A stretch of 64,000 nt of DNA. Source: Natrialba asiatica DSM 12278 (GTDB lineage: Archaea > Halobacteriota > Halobacteria > Halobacteriales > Natrialbaceae). Positions 55,327-63,665 of this stretch are shown here, piece after piece (position 1 is the stretch's first letter; every line of letters begins with the position of its first letter). The stretch is taken from positions 81,159-145,158 of the forward strand of contig NZ_AOIO01000034.1 in assembly GCF_000337555.1 (NCBI RefSeq), written 5' to 3'. Under the pieces are notes generated by a model, which was not told the DNA's origin, did no database searches, and was given only the letters and a program-made list of their open reading frames with translations. The position numbers and the translations under genes were made by a program.

Positions 55327-55451
55327 GTCCTAATTGTTGACTGGTAGCGACTTATATCTACCGCTGAACGACGGGAAGGAGCGCCTGCTGCTGGCCTCGT
55401 GGGACCCGAACCACGGTGAACTCGACCGGTAGTGGTGAACTCGGATCGCGC

Positions 55452-56420
55452 CTACTGAGTAGGTTCGAGCGGCCACCTTTGCTCCGCGTCGGGGTTCTCC
55501 TGATAACTCTTCCCGACGGCCACTTCGAGGGGGTGGGGGTGTAGTTCGAGGTGTAGCGTCTCCGTTTCGAGCATTTCGCCATCGAGGCTGTATTCGATGG
55601 AGTCTTCGAGGCTTTCGACGGTGAGCGACGGCGTTCGTCGGCGGATGATGTGTGCGCTCTCGCGGTCGAACAGTCCTTCGAGGGCGGCGTCGCCGACCAG
55701 TCGACCCGGCGAGGCGTCTTCGACGATCGTGACCTCGAAGAGGCCGTCTTCGACGTGTGCCTGTGCGGTGCGCGTGCCGGTGAATCGGCGGCAGTTGCCG
55801 ATGAGAACGAACATCGCGTCGCCGGTCCAGGACTGGGCGGCCTCGCCGTTCGGTCCCTCGGCCGTCTCGACTCGCAGCGAGAGCGAGTCGAAGTCCGCGA
55901 CGGTCGCGACGGTGTTTTTCACGTATGCGAGGACGCCGAGCGCTCGTTTGCTGTCCGGCGTCGTCTCGCTGCTGGCTTCGGCGGTCACGCCGCCGACGCA
56001 GGAGTTGACGAACGAGCGGTCGTTCGCGACGCCGAGGTCGATCCGTCGCCGTCGGCCGGTTTCGAGCACCTCGAAACTGTGCTCGAGGCCGGTGATGCCG
56101 ATGTTCGTCGCGAAGTTGTTGCCGGTGCCGGCGGGAACGACGGCGAGCGTCGTCGTCTCGAGTTCGTCCGCGGCCGCGATCCCGTTGATGACTTCGTTGA
56201 CGGTTCCGTCGCCGCCGGCGGCGGCGATCAGGTCCGCCTCGGGTGCGGCGTCGCGGGCGAACCGCATCGCGTCCCCTGCTCCTTCGGTCTGTCGGACCGT
56301 CAACCCGTAGTCGGCCGCCAGTTCGACGGTGTCATCGACGTGGTCCTGGCTGCCGCTGACGGGATTGAGAACGAGAACGCGGCGGGGATCGGCGTCGCTG
56401 TCTCTACCCTCCGAGTGCAT
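55452..56420 (-). CDS. Diacylglycerol/lipid kinase family protein (YegS-like)
   Basis: This 322-residue protein has the kinase motifs VLVLNPVSGSQDHVDD and AAAGGDGTVNEVINGI (about 72-87), then LAVVPAGTGNNFATNI and the C-terminal beta domain ending SLDGEMLETETLHLELHPHP. It should phosphorylate a lipid such as a glycerol ether or sphingoid-like alcohol with ATP. The ATG at 56420 is favoured because the frame upstream is non-coding in character. It is divergent from the PHP gene, with only 54 bp between starts. Confidence 0.93.
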   Translation of the reverse strand: MHSEGRDSDADPRRVLVLNPVSGSQDHVDDTVELAADYGLTVRQTEGAGDAMRFARDAAPEADLIAAAGGDGTVNEVINGIAAADELETTTLAVVPAGTGNNFATNIGITGLEHSFEVLETGRRRRIDLGVANDRSFVNSCVGGVTAEASSETTPDSKRALGVLAYVKNTVATVADFDSLSLRVETAEGPNGEAAQSWTGDAMFVLIGNCRRFTGTRTAQAHVEDGLFEVTIVEDASPGRLVGDAALEGLFDRESAHIIRRRTPSLTVESLEDSIEYSLDGEMLETETLHLELHPHPLEVAVGKSYQENPDAEQRWPLEPTQ

Positions 56421-56474
56421 ACCCCACCGTATGCCGGCCGAGCGCAAAAGGGTCTGGCTGGCGTTTGCCTCGGT

Positions 56475-57191
56475 GTGTATCTCGTCGATCTTCACGCGCA
56501 CACGCGATTCTTTCACGGCCACCGGTCTCTCGGTGACCGATTCGATCCGCTTGGTGCACGAGTGCTCACCGAGATGGCAGCGAGGCGCGGCCTCGACGGC
56601 GTCGCGACGACGAACCACGACTACTACACCCACCTGAACACTGCCGCAGACGCGGTCACCCTGCCCGGAATCGAGATTACGACCGATCGGGGTCACGTCC
56701 TCGTCATCGGACCCGATCCGCCGGCGGAGACGAAACCGGGGGCGTTGTCTCCGGCGGAGGCGGTCGCGCTGGCTCACGATCGCGACTGTGCCGCTATCGT
56801 CGCACACCCGTTTCGAAACAGCACCGTTCGCGAGCTCACGGCCGTTCCCTTCGACGCCATCGAGGTTAACGGCAAACATCCGCGGTCGCGTCCGCTGGTC
56901 GAGAAGTTGGCGTCGGAACGAAACCTGCCGCTCGTCGGCGGCAGCGACGCGCACTATCCGTTCGAGGTCGGGCGAGCGTACACGATCGTCGAGTGCGATC
57001 GGCTCACGCCCGAGGCGGTCGTCGAAGCGATTCGAGACGGTCGCGTCGAGGCCCAGGTCTCCCGGTCGACATTGGACGAGGTGGTGCGACGCGGGTACCG
57101 GGCCGTCCACCGCCGCAAGCGCGTCATCGACGCGATCGAGCGGCCGACGCCGGGGGTCGGAACGCCACCGGGTGAGGAGTCGACGGAGTAA
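56475..57191 (+). CDS. PHP-domain metal-dependent phosphoesterase
   Basis: The 238-residue protein starts at GTG with VYLVDLHAHTRFFHGH. PHP metal ligands are DLHAHT, TTNHDYY, AAIVAHPFRNST and VGGSDAHYP. The short C-terminus has a helical arginine-rich region (RRGYRAVHRRKRVIDAIERP). Members hydrolyse phosphate esters such as histidinol phosphate or nucleotide cyclic phosphates. The substrate here is unknown. There is no in-frame ATG near enough upstream, so GTG 56475 is the best start. Confidence 0.9.
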   Translation: MYLVDLHAHTRFFHGHRSLGDRFDPLGARVLTEMAARRGLDGVATTNHDYYTHLNTAADAVTLPGIEITTDRGHVLVIGPDPPAETKPGALSPAEAVALAHDRDCAAIVAHPFRNSTVRELTAVPFDAIEVNGKHPRSRPLVEKLASERNLPLVGGSDAHYPFEVGRAYTIVECDRLTPEAVVEAIRDGRVEAQVSRSTLDEVVRRGYRAVHRRKRVIDAIERPTPGVGTPPGEESTE

Positions 57192-57275
57192 GCCGCCTCC
57201 ACGCGCCGCTCGAACGCCGCTCGAATTCTGCTCGAACGCCGACCGACCGCCGACCGAACGCCGACCGAACGCCGA

Positions 57276-57689
57276 TCAGCCGAGCTGTTCGTCGAGAATC
57301 AACCGCGTCTTCGTGCTGACGACCTCCTCCTGGTTGCGCGCTTTCGTAATGAGATCGTTCACGCCGCGCGTGTCCGCGGCGTCGACGCCGAGGACGACGT
57401 CCTGCTCGCCCGAAACCATCCAGACGAAATCGACCTCCTCCCACTCCGCCATGCGCTCCGAGATGCCTTCCGTATCCACGTCGACCGCGACGCTGATTTC
57501 GATCATCGCCTTGACGTTGCCCGTCCGGGTCGCGATCGTAAACCGTTCGATCACCTCGTCGTCCATCATCCGCTCGACGCGATTGCGAACCGTCCCCTCG
57601 CTCGTCCCGACTTCGTCCGCGATTTCCGTGTACGGCGTTCGGGAGTCTCGTCGCAGCACGTCGAGGATCGCTCGATCGAGTTCGTCCAT
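57276..57689 (-). CDS. Lrp/AsnC-family transcriptional regulator
   Basis: This 137-residue regulator has the winged helix MDELDRAILDVLRRDSRTPY then TEIADEVGTSEGTVRNRVER, followed by the ligand-binding RAM domain (about 60-137, ISVAVDVDTEGISERMAEWE, VSGEQDVVLGVDAADTRGVN). Archaeal Lrp proteins bind palindromic DNA as oligomers, with amino acids or related metabolites as ligands. It is divergent from carA, with TTACGAA-type palindromes between them, so control of carA and itself is likely. Confidence 0.95.
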   Translation of the reverse strand: MDELDRAILDVLRRDSRTPYTEIADEVGTSEGTVRNRVERMMDDEVIERFTIATRTGNVKAMIEISVAVDVDTEGISERMAEWEEVDFVWMVSGEQDVVLGVDAADTRGVNDLITKARNQEEVVSTKTRLILDEQLG

Positions 57690-57725
57690 TGAGATCCGTG
57701 ACTACGGACGAGTGGCACTTACCGA

Positions 57726-57792
57726 TTACGAAATTCGTAACTGAGTTTCGAAGACAACACTTATGATGGTGTGTCCAATACGTAGTTCGTAA
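57726..57792. promoter_or_regulatory. Lrp-type operator sites between the regulator and carA
   Basis: A near-perfect palindrome TTACGAA-A-TTCGTAA occupies 57726-57740. The half-site TTCGTAA recurs at 57786-57792 and runs into the carA ATG (57792). The carA TATA-like CTTATGAT (57760-57767) lies between them, about 28 bp before the start, giving a leaderless mRNA. Binding at the downstream half-site would block carA initiation. Confidence 0.62.
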
Positions 57793-58868
57793 TGACAGCA
57801 GCCTACGTTGCGCTGGAGGGCGGACACGTACTCGAGGGACGTGGTCGCGCTTCGGGCACGGCTCGCGGCGAGCTGGTTTTCACGACAGCCTACACCGGCT
57901 ACGAAGAGAGCCTGACCGATCCGTCCTACGAGGAACAGATTCTTACCTTCTCCTACCCGCTGATCGGCAACTACGGCGTCCGAACGGAACGGTTCGAAGA
58001 CGACCGCGTCCACCCTCGCGCCGTGCTCGCAAAGGAACTCACCGACGACGTCGCCGACTGGCTCGAGGGCGAAGGCGTTCCCGCGGTCGATCACCTCGAC
58101 ACGCGAGACGTCGTCACCGACATCCGCGACGGCGGCGCGATGAAATGCGGCATCGCCGTCGGCGAGGACGCCACCGAGGAAGACGCCCTGGCCGAACTCG
58201 AGGCCTGCAAGGCCATGAGCGAACACACCGACATCGGCGCGCAGGTCAGCGTCGACGATCACACCGTCCACGGCGCGGACAACGACGGCGAGACCGTCGC
58301 CCTCGTCGACTGCGGCGCGAAGGGCTCGATCGTCGATTCGCTGCTCGACCGCAACGCGACGGTTCACGTCCTCCCCTACGACGCAAGCACAGCCGATGTC
58401 GAGGCCGTCGATCCCGATATCCTGTTCATCTCGAACGGCCCCGGCGACCCCGCGAACTACGAACAGGCGATTGAACTCGTCGAGGCGTTCGTCGAGGACA
58501 CGCCCGTTGCCGGTATCTGCCTCGGCCAGCAGATCGTCGCCGAGGCGCTGGGTGGCACGACGGCGAAGATGGACTTCGGCCACCGCGGGGTCAACCAGCC
58601 CGTCCTCGACCTCGAGTCGGGACAGGTCGTCATGACGACCCAGAACCACGGTTACACCGTGGACGAGCCCGGCGATTATCTCGAAGTCACGCAGATCAAC
58701 GTCAACGACGACACCCCGGAGGGGCTCGACGGCGTCGAACACGATATCATCACCCGCCAGTACCACCCCGAAGCCAATCCCGGGCCGGAAGACACCCTCG
58801 AGTTCTTCGACAGCGTCGTCGGTATGGCCGGGAAATCGGAGCAGCGAGCGGTTCCGGCGGACGACTGA
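57792..58868 (+). CDS. carA: Carbamoyl-phosphate synthase small subunit
   Basis: The 358-residue glutaminase subunit provides ammonia for carbamoyl phosphate, used for arginine and pyrimidines. The N-terminal domain has YTGYEESLTDPSYEEQILTF. The class I amidotransferase domain has FISNGPGDPANY, the nucleophile in VAGICLGQQIVAEAL, the conserved QNHGYTVD, and the His/Glu pair in ITRQYHPEANPGPED. The large subunit gene carB is not next to it: a lipoprotein gene follows on the other strand. The promoter carries apparent Lrp sites. Confidence 0.97.
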   Translation: MTAAYVALEGGHVLEGRGRASGTARGELVFTTAYTGYEESLTDPSYEEQILTFSYPLIGNYGVRTERFEDDRVHPRAVLAKELTDDVADWLEGEGVPAVDHLDTRDVVTDIRDGGAMKCGIAVGEDATEEDALAELEACKAMSEHTDIGAQVSVDDHTVHGADNDGETVALVDCGAKGSIVDSLLDRNATVHVLPYDASTADVEAVDPDILFISNGPGDPANYEQAIELVEAFVEDTPVAGICLGQQIVAEALGGTTAKMDFGHRGVNQPVLDLESGQVVMTTQNHGYTVDEPGDYLEVTQINVNDDTPEGLDGVEHDIITRQYHPEANPGPEDTLEFFDSVVGMAGKSEQRAVPADD

Positions 58869-58947
58869 GTCGAATTCGTTTTGCGTGGTCTCCGGAAGCG
58901 ATCGTGACTCCAACGGGAACGGACAACCGACGCCGATCGAGGGCCGT

Positions 58948-60066
58948 TCACTCCGTCGTCTCCTCGTAGGTGCCCTCGTACGCGGTGAGCAGATTCTCGG
59001 TGCGGAGGGTGACCATGAACCACTCCGTATCGATTGGATCGCCCGCATCGGGGTCCGCGTCGACACCCGCCCGTAGTCGGCCGTCCCGGACGGAGAGGGA
59101 CAGCGTCTCCCCGGGTTCGAACGCCTCGTCCAGGCTCGCCCCGCGATAGTTCTCGCCGATCGCAGACAGCGAGACCGTCGACCCTTCGGGTATCGGATCG
59201 CCGGCTTCCATCGCGAGTTCGATGACTTCTCCGCCGTCAGTCGAAATCGACACCTCGGGGGCTTTCTCGAATCCCTCGTCGACCCACTCCGGTCTCTCGA
59301 GTTCGGTCTCACCGACGCTCGAGAACGATGTTTCCACCGCAATCGTTTCGGTAGCGCCGGCCGATGTCCCCTCCAACTCGTACGCGTAGCGCTCGATGCC
59401 GTCGTCGGAGACGGAGACCGTTGCGACGAACTCGTCGTACTCGTCCGCCGGATTCATCCGCTCGAGAGCGTCGCTCATCTCCGTCCCTTCGTAAGTGACG
59501 ACCGTCGTCCCGTCGGACTCCTCGACGTCGATCAAGTCGTACTCCGAAACGCGCAGTACGGCTTCCAATTCCCGGCGAATGCTCCGTTCGTTCGTCGAGG
59601 GAGCCGCCGGTCCGTTCTCGATCCGGTACCGGTCGCCTCCGTCGAAGGTCTGGCGGACGAGCGTTTCGTTCGCCGATTCCGTGAAGAGCCAGGTTTCCTC
59701 CGTCGACGATTCGTGTCGGAGCCTCGTTTTCTGTACCTTTCGCTCGCCGTCGACGGCGAGCGCGATCGACTCTTCGAACGTTCTGGCGTCGATGCTGATC
59801 GTCTCGGACGTGTCGACCGTGTACGAACCGTCTTCGAGAATCGCCGCCTGTCGAGACGCGAGTTCGTCGGCATCGAATCCGGTTTCGCCGGTTCCGTCAG
59901 GGTAGTCGATGGTCCCGTCCGTTTCGTTTGCGGCCGTCTCTCCCTCTGCTGCCGCTCCGTCGGCGCCGTCGCCGGTGTCGGTGCTGCCGCCGTCGAGGAC
60001 GCCCGCACACCCCGCGGTCGTTGCCAGTATCGCAACGGCGAGTACGATAACTAGTGACTTTTTCAC
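58948..60066 (-). CDS. DUF7537-type outer-surface lipoprotein
   Basis: This 372-residue protein has a Sec-type lipoprotein signal MKKSLVIVLAVAILATTAGC (lipobox C20), unlike the Tat signals of its neighbours. The mature part has an acidic linker, then a beta-rich domain (SYTVDTSETISIDARTFEES, TFDGGDRYRIENGPAAPSTN, ATVSVSDDGIERYAYELEGT) similar to the haloarchaeal DUF7537/LolA-like lipoproteins. It may carry lipids or sense surface stress. The C-terminal half repeats an Ig-like pattern (PEGSTVSLSAIGENYRGASL). Confidence 0.85.
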   Translation of the reverse strand: MKKSLVIVLAVAILATTAGCAGVLDGGSTDTGDGADGAAAEGETAANETDGTIDYPDGTGETGFDADELASRQAAILEDGSYTVDTSETISIDARTFEESIALAVDGERKVQKTRLRHESSTEETWLFTESANETLVRQTFDGGDRYRIENGPAAPSTNERSIRRELEAVLRVSEYDLIDVEESDGTTVVTYEGTEMSDALERMNPADEYDEFVATVSVSDDGIERYAYELEGTSAGATETIAVETSFSSVGETELERPEWVDEGFEKAPEVSISTDGGEVIELAMEAGDPIPEGSTVSLSAIGENYRGASLDEAFEPGETLSLSVRDGRLRAGVDADPDAGDPIDTEWFMVTLRTENLLTAYEGTYEETTE

Positions 60067-60252
60067 GGCGTAATTATTCGATCCCCCGGTTATGACACTA
60101 CCGGATAGGGGGCGACACGAGGACGATCACGCCGTACTCGGAACGGCACTCCGTATCAGAACTCGTCGGTCTCGATCTCCACGGCCCGCTCGCGGATCAC
60201 TTCGCCGTCGAGTGCGGCGGCGAGGCGTCGATATCGAACGCGGGGTCGCCCA

Positions 60253-61449
60253 TTAGAACTCCCCGCGGATGATCGCCGCGACGCGCTCGCGGTCGAACAG
60301 CCGCTCGTCCTCGGGAATATCCGGGTACGGTGTCCCAGGCTCGTAGCCGGGCCAGGTACCGAACTCGTCGGGATAGAGCTGCTTGGCCGTCATCTCGAGT
60401 TGGAAGAGGTTCATGAGCGGCCCCTGGTATCGCATGCCGCCGGCGACGACGCGGTCGTTTTGAACTGCCGTCAGCTTGCTTCCGACGGGATGGCTCTCGA
60501 GTTCGTCGCGGATGTCGTCGATGCTGTACTGGGAGGTGATTCCCCAGAGGTGCAAGATAACGTCGGGATCGACATCGAGCATCGTCTCGTAGTCGACGGT
60601 GCCCCAGTCGCCCGACCAGGAGCGGTCGGCGAGCGCGTCGGCGGCGGCGAGTGGACGCGTATCCGCCTGCCAGTAGCCGGGCGCGTTGAGGTGGTACGTG
60701 AAGAACTGGCCGTCGCCGAGCGTGACGCGGGCGGCGGTCGGGCGCTCGTCTTCGGGCGGTAAATTCGACGCGATCCGCCCGTGCAGGTCGTCGTACACCG
60801 CTTCGAGTGCCGCGTAGCGCTCGCGCTCCTGAAACACGTCCGTAACGCGGTCGAACAGTTCCCAGAGCGTGTAGAACTCGTACTGGTCGGCGTAGGCGTC
60901 CGCGGGGTCGCTGTGGACGCCGCTGTGGAAGTTGCCGACCCACGGCCCGACGGTCGAGGCGATGTCGTCGATGTCGTCCTCGGTCCAGTCGTCGTGTTTC
61001 AGGACGTAGGACGGGTCCAGAAAGTGAACGTCGCTGTCGAGTTCGTAGAGTTGCTCCTTGCGGAGGCCGCCCTCGAGCGGGTTCGGGAGGCCGTCCCAGT
61101 CGAAGGAGACGCCGGGGAGACGGTCGTAGAACTTGTTCATCGTCGTCCCCGACATCTCGGTGGAAAACAGCGTGGTGACGGCATCGCCGTGGCCGAGCGC
61201 GACGGCCATGTCGGCGTACTGCGGAAAGGCGACGAAAACGCGTTCGGGGACGGCATCGAACGAAACGTCGCCCATCGGCTGCAGCGTTGCGGTGTGGCCG
61301 TCGCCGTTCGAGTGGCCGTTCCCGGTCGGATCGTCTCTTCCGGAAATGCAACCGGCGAGCATCGCACTGCCGAGCGCCGTACTCGCGGCGACGAACCGGC
61401 GGCGGCTCCGGTCGATCCCTCCCTGTCCGATAGCGCTTCGAGCGTCCAT
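60253..61449 (-). CDS. Iron-siderophore type ABC binding lipoprotein
   Basis: This 398-residue protein has a Tat lipoprotein signal SRRRFVAASTALGSAMLAGC. The fold is the two-lobed FecB/BtuF type: PERVFVAFPQYADMAVALGH, SDVHFLDPSYVLKHDDWTED, DVDPDVILHLWGITSQYSID and LTAVQNDRVVAGGMRYQGPL. It should capture ferric siderophore, haem or cobalamin. No permease or ATPase gene is adjacent. An iron-box-like palindrome lies just before its ATG, so expression is probably iron-regulated. A 19-codon frame overlaps its stop (TAATG). Confidence 0.92.
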   Translation of the reverse strand: MDARSAIGQGGIDRSRRRFVAASTALGSAMLAGCISGRDDPTGNGHSNGDGHTATLQPMGDVSFDAVPERVFVAFPQYADMAVALGHGDAVTTLFSTEMSGTTMNKFYDRLPGVSFDWDGLPNPLEGGLRKEQLYELDSDVHFLDPSYVLKHDDWTEDDIDDIASTVGPWVGNFHSGVHSDPADAYADQYEFYTLWELFDRVTDVFQERERYAALEAVYDDLHGRIASNLPPEDERPTAARVTLGDGQFFTYHLNAPGYWQADTRPLAAADALADRSWSGDWGTVDYETMLDVDPDVILHLWGITSQYSIDDIRDELESHPVGSKLTAVQNDRVVAGGMRYQGPLMNLFQLEMTAKQLYPDEFGTWPGYEPGTPYPDIPEDERLFDRERVAAIIRGEF

Positions 61450-61454
61450 ACGTT

Positions 61455-61468
61455 TTAGGCTCGCCTAA
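61455..61468. promoter_or_regulatory. Iron-box-like operator
   Basis: The perfect palindrome TTAGGC-TC-GCCTAA sits 6 bp upstream of the siderophore-binding gene. The TATA-like TTTTAGAT (61474-61481, minus strand) lies just beyond it, so a DtxR/Idr-type repressor bound there would cover the transcription start. A second TTAGGC half occurs at 61489-61494. Confidence 0.7.
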
Positions 61469-61524
61469 TCATCTAAAAGGGATTCGATTTAGGCCAGCCG
61501 AAACCGTTCGGTTGACGACAGCGT

Positions 61525-62286
61525 TCAGTCCGCGAAGGAGTACACGACGGTCGCGTTCGCCGTCACGGTCACGGGATCGGCGTCGATCTCGGTCGGCGGC
61601 GCACTCCCGTCGTCCGCCGACGTTGCGAACTCGACGTCGTGTCGCACCGAGTTCACCCGAACGTCGTTCGTCGTCACCGCCGTCGTTCCGGTAAGTTCGA
61701 CCTCCCGATTCGATGCGATGTGGGCCGCCTCCTCGTCTGCGGTCGCCAGCGCATCGTCGATCGCATCCTTGCGAAGCGCCGCCCGCGTCTCCTCCTGTAG
61801 CGTGAAGTTCACCCGGCCGATGTCGTCGGCCCCGGCGGAGACGGCGGCGTCGATGACCTCGCCGACCCGGTCGACGTCGTCGATCGTCACCTGGTACGAG
61901 TGCGTTCCGGCGAACTCGTCGACGCCCTCCTCCCGTCTCGCCGCCGCCGACGGTCGGATTCGATACCGGCCCTCTTCGACGTTTTCGTCCGGGATTCCGA
62001 GCTCGTCGATGGCGTCACGGAGCCGTTCGGACTGCGTGGCCAACTCGTCGCTGACCGCCTCGGCGGACTCGTCGGTCGCCTCGACGCCGAGACTCACCGT
62101 CGCCGTATCCGGCTCGGCTTCGACCTCGCCCTCGGCGCTGACGGTAATCTCGTTGTCCGTCGCGCTCGACTCCGTTTCGTCGCCCGACTGGGCCGGATCG
62201 CCGGTCGAGAGCGCACTGCCAACACAGCCTGCCATCGCCGCTGCAACACCGACGCTCGATACCGCGAGGAACTGTCGTCGATCCAT
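61525..62286 (-). CDS. SIMPL domain protein, twin-arginine lipoprotein
   Basis: This 253-residue protein starts MDRRQFLAVSSVGVAAAMAG with lipobox C21. The SIMPL (DUF541) domain follows: ITVSAEGEVEAEPDTATVSL, LRDAIDELGIPDENVEEGRY and TLQEETRAALRKDAIDDALA. The family is exported or periplasmic with a proposed role in oxidative stress or protein binding. The ATG at 62286 precedes the signal directly. The GDPD gene ends 42 bp before this start, in the same direction. Confidence 0.9.
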   Translation of the reverse strand: MDRRQFLAVSSVGVAAAMAGCVGSALSTGDPAQSGDETESSATDNEITVSAEGEVEAEPDTATVSLGVEATDESAEAVSDELATQSERLRDAIDELGIPDENVEEGRYRIRPSAAARREEGVDEFAGTHSYQVTIDDVDRVGEVIDAAVSAGADDIGRVNFTLQEETRAALRKDAIDDALATADEEAAHIASNREVELTGTTAVTTNDVRVNSVRHDVEFATSADDGSAPPTEIDADPVTVTANATVVYSFAD

Positions 62287-62327
62287 ACGCTCTCGACACG
62301 TGCACACCAAATAATGATTCGCCAGGG

Positions 62328-63164
62328 TCAAACCGCTCTTTCACCCTTCCGGGGCGTCGAGTTCAAGAACTCGAACGCGTAGTCCGGCCGGTTCGTGACG
62401 AACACGTCGGGTTCGGTGGTCAGCGCGTCGCGGACGCTGCCCTTGGTGTCGACGAGTTTCCAGACGCCGGCGGTGAGTCCCGCCTCGCGCGCCGTCTCGA
62501 GGAATCTCGGGATGGCGCGTGGAACGTAGTGACTGAAGACGCTCCCGGCGCCGCAGTCGGTCGCCTCATCCGCCAGCCCCGATGTCGGCACCGAGCCGAC
62601 CAGACCGGTTGGAACGTCGGATACCTGCGCCTGCTCGAGGGGCGCAGTCTCGAATGAGAGTACCGAGACCCGGTCGAGAACGTCGTAGTCGCGCGCCATC
62701 TCGAGGATGGCATCGGTGTAGCCCGCCTCTTTCAGCTCGAGGTAGATCGACACGTCGGTGTCGGCGAGGAGTTCGAGCGCGCGAGCGAGCGTAATGAGCG
62801 GTTCGCCGTCGATACGAGCGCCGCTGATCTCCGCCCAGGTGGTGTTTCGAATCCACCCGTGGCCCGTCGAATCCCAGTCCAGAACGGGGTCGTGAAACAA
62901 CATCAGCGTTCCATCGCGAGTTCGTCGTACGTCGAGTTCGACGCCGTCGACACCGAGCTCGATGGCGCGTCGAATCGCGGCTGCCGTGTTCGGCGGTTCC
63001 AGTCCGGATGCGCCGCGGTGGCCGACGATACGCGGGCGCGTCGATGGCACTGACCCGCTCGTAATAAGCGGCGACAGCCCCCAGACGGCAAGTGCGGAGA
63101 CTCCCGTCCCCACCCCCGCCAGGAGTCGGCGTCGGGAGGGACGACAACGTGACCAATCAGGCAT
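62328..63164 (-). CDS. Glycerophosphodiester phosphodiesterase
   Basis: This 278-residue protein has a Tat-type signal (SRRRLLAGVGTGVSALAVWG), with no lipobox cysteine, so it may be membrane-anchored or secreted. The GDPD motifs are VGHRGASGLEPPNTAAAI, VDGVELDVRRTRDGTLMLFH and YLELKEAGY. The catalytic histidines (HRG, FHDP) and metal ligands E/D/E are present. It would release glycerol phosphate from deacylated lipid headgroups. The ATG at 63173 is an alternative. Confidence 0.93.
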   Translation of the reverse strand: MPDWSRCRPSRRRLLAGVGTGVSALAVWGLSPLITSGSVPSTRPRIVGHRGASGLEPPNTAAAIRRAIELGVDGVELDVRRTRDGTLMLFHDPVLDWDSTGHGWIRNTTWAEISGARIDGEPLITLARALELLADTDVSIYLELKEAGYTDAILEMARDYDVLDRVSVLSFETAPLEQAQVSDVPTGLVGSVPTSGLADEATDCGAGSVFSHYVPRAIPRFLETAREAGLTAGVWKLVDTKGSVRDALTTEPDVFVTNRPDYAFEFLNSTPRKGERAV

Positions 63165-63242
63165 ACCTGACACGTTCTTCTCAAAGATAGTAACGTTTTC
63201 TTAGTTGAGACGTTCTCGCGAGTTCTCCGCTGTCGTTCCAAA

Positions 63243-63647
63243 ATGACTATACTGTCAACCGACCAATTCGACCACGTGTCCCGCCTCGAACCCCTCCTAG
63301 AGCGGGCGGCTGACCGGCCCGTCACGACCGTCTTCGTCCTCCTCATTACCGGGCCGCTCATCGTCGCCGGCCTCTCCTTTCGCCAACCGATCGCGCTTCC
63401 GGACGCCCTGCTCACCGAACTCGAATGGGTGTTCTGGCTGCTCGTCTACATGCCGGTCAGCGCGATCAGGAGGCTGTTGTTCGACCCGCTCGGCCTCGAA
63501 CGACTGTTTGGGGTTCCCGTTCTCGGACAGGGGCTCATCGTTCTCACGCTGGGTGGGCTCTACTACCTCGTGAGCTACTTCCTGGTCTACGCCGGTAGCG
63601 CCCTGCTCGGAACGGCCGAGACCGACGCCGGTGGAGACGGCCGGTAG
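63243..63647 (+). CDS. Hypothetical membrane protein
   Basis: This 134-residue protein has three membrane helices, at about 28-47, 60-80 and 97-120. Between the second and third, a conserved-looking basic loop reads AIRRLLFDPLGLERLF. The start is ATG. It is divergent from the GDPD gene and convergent with purH. The family is unknown to me. Confidence 0.75.
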   Translation: MTILSTDQFDHVSRLEPLLERAADRPVTTVFVLLITGPLIVAGLSFRQPIALPDALLTELEWVFWLLVYMPVSAIRRLLFDPLGLERLFGVPVLGQGLIVLTLGGLYYLVSYFLVYAGSALLGTAETDAGGDGR

Positions 63648-63665
63648 TCCTGTCCTATTCTGTCG

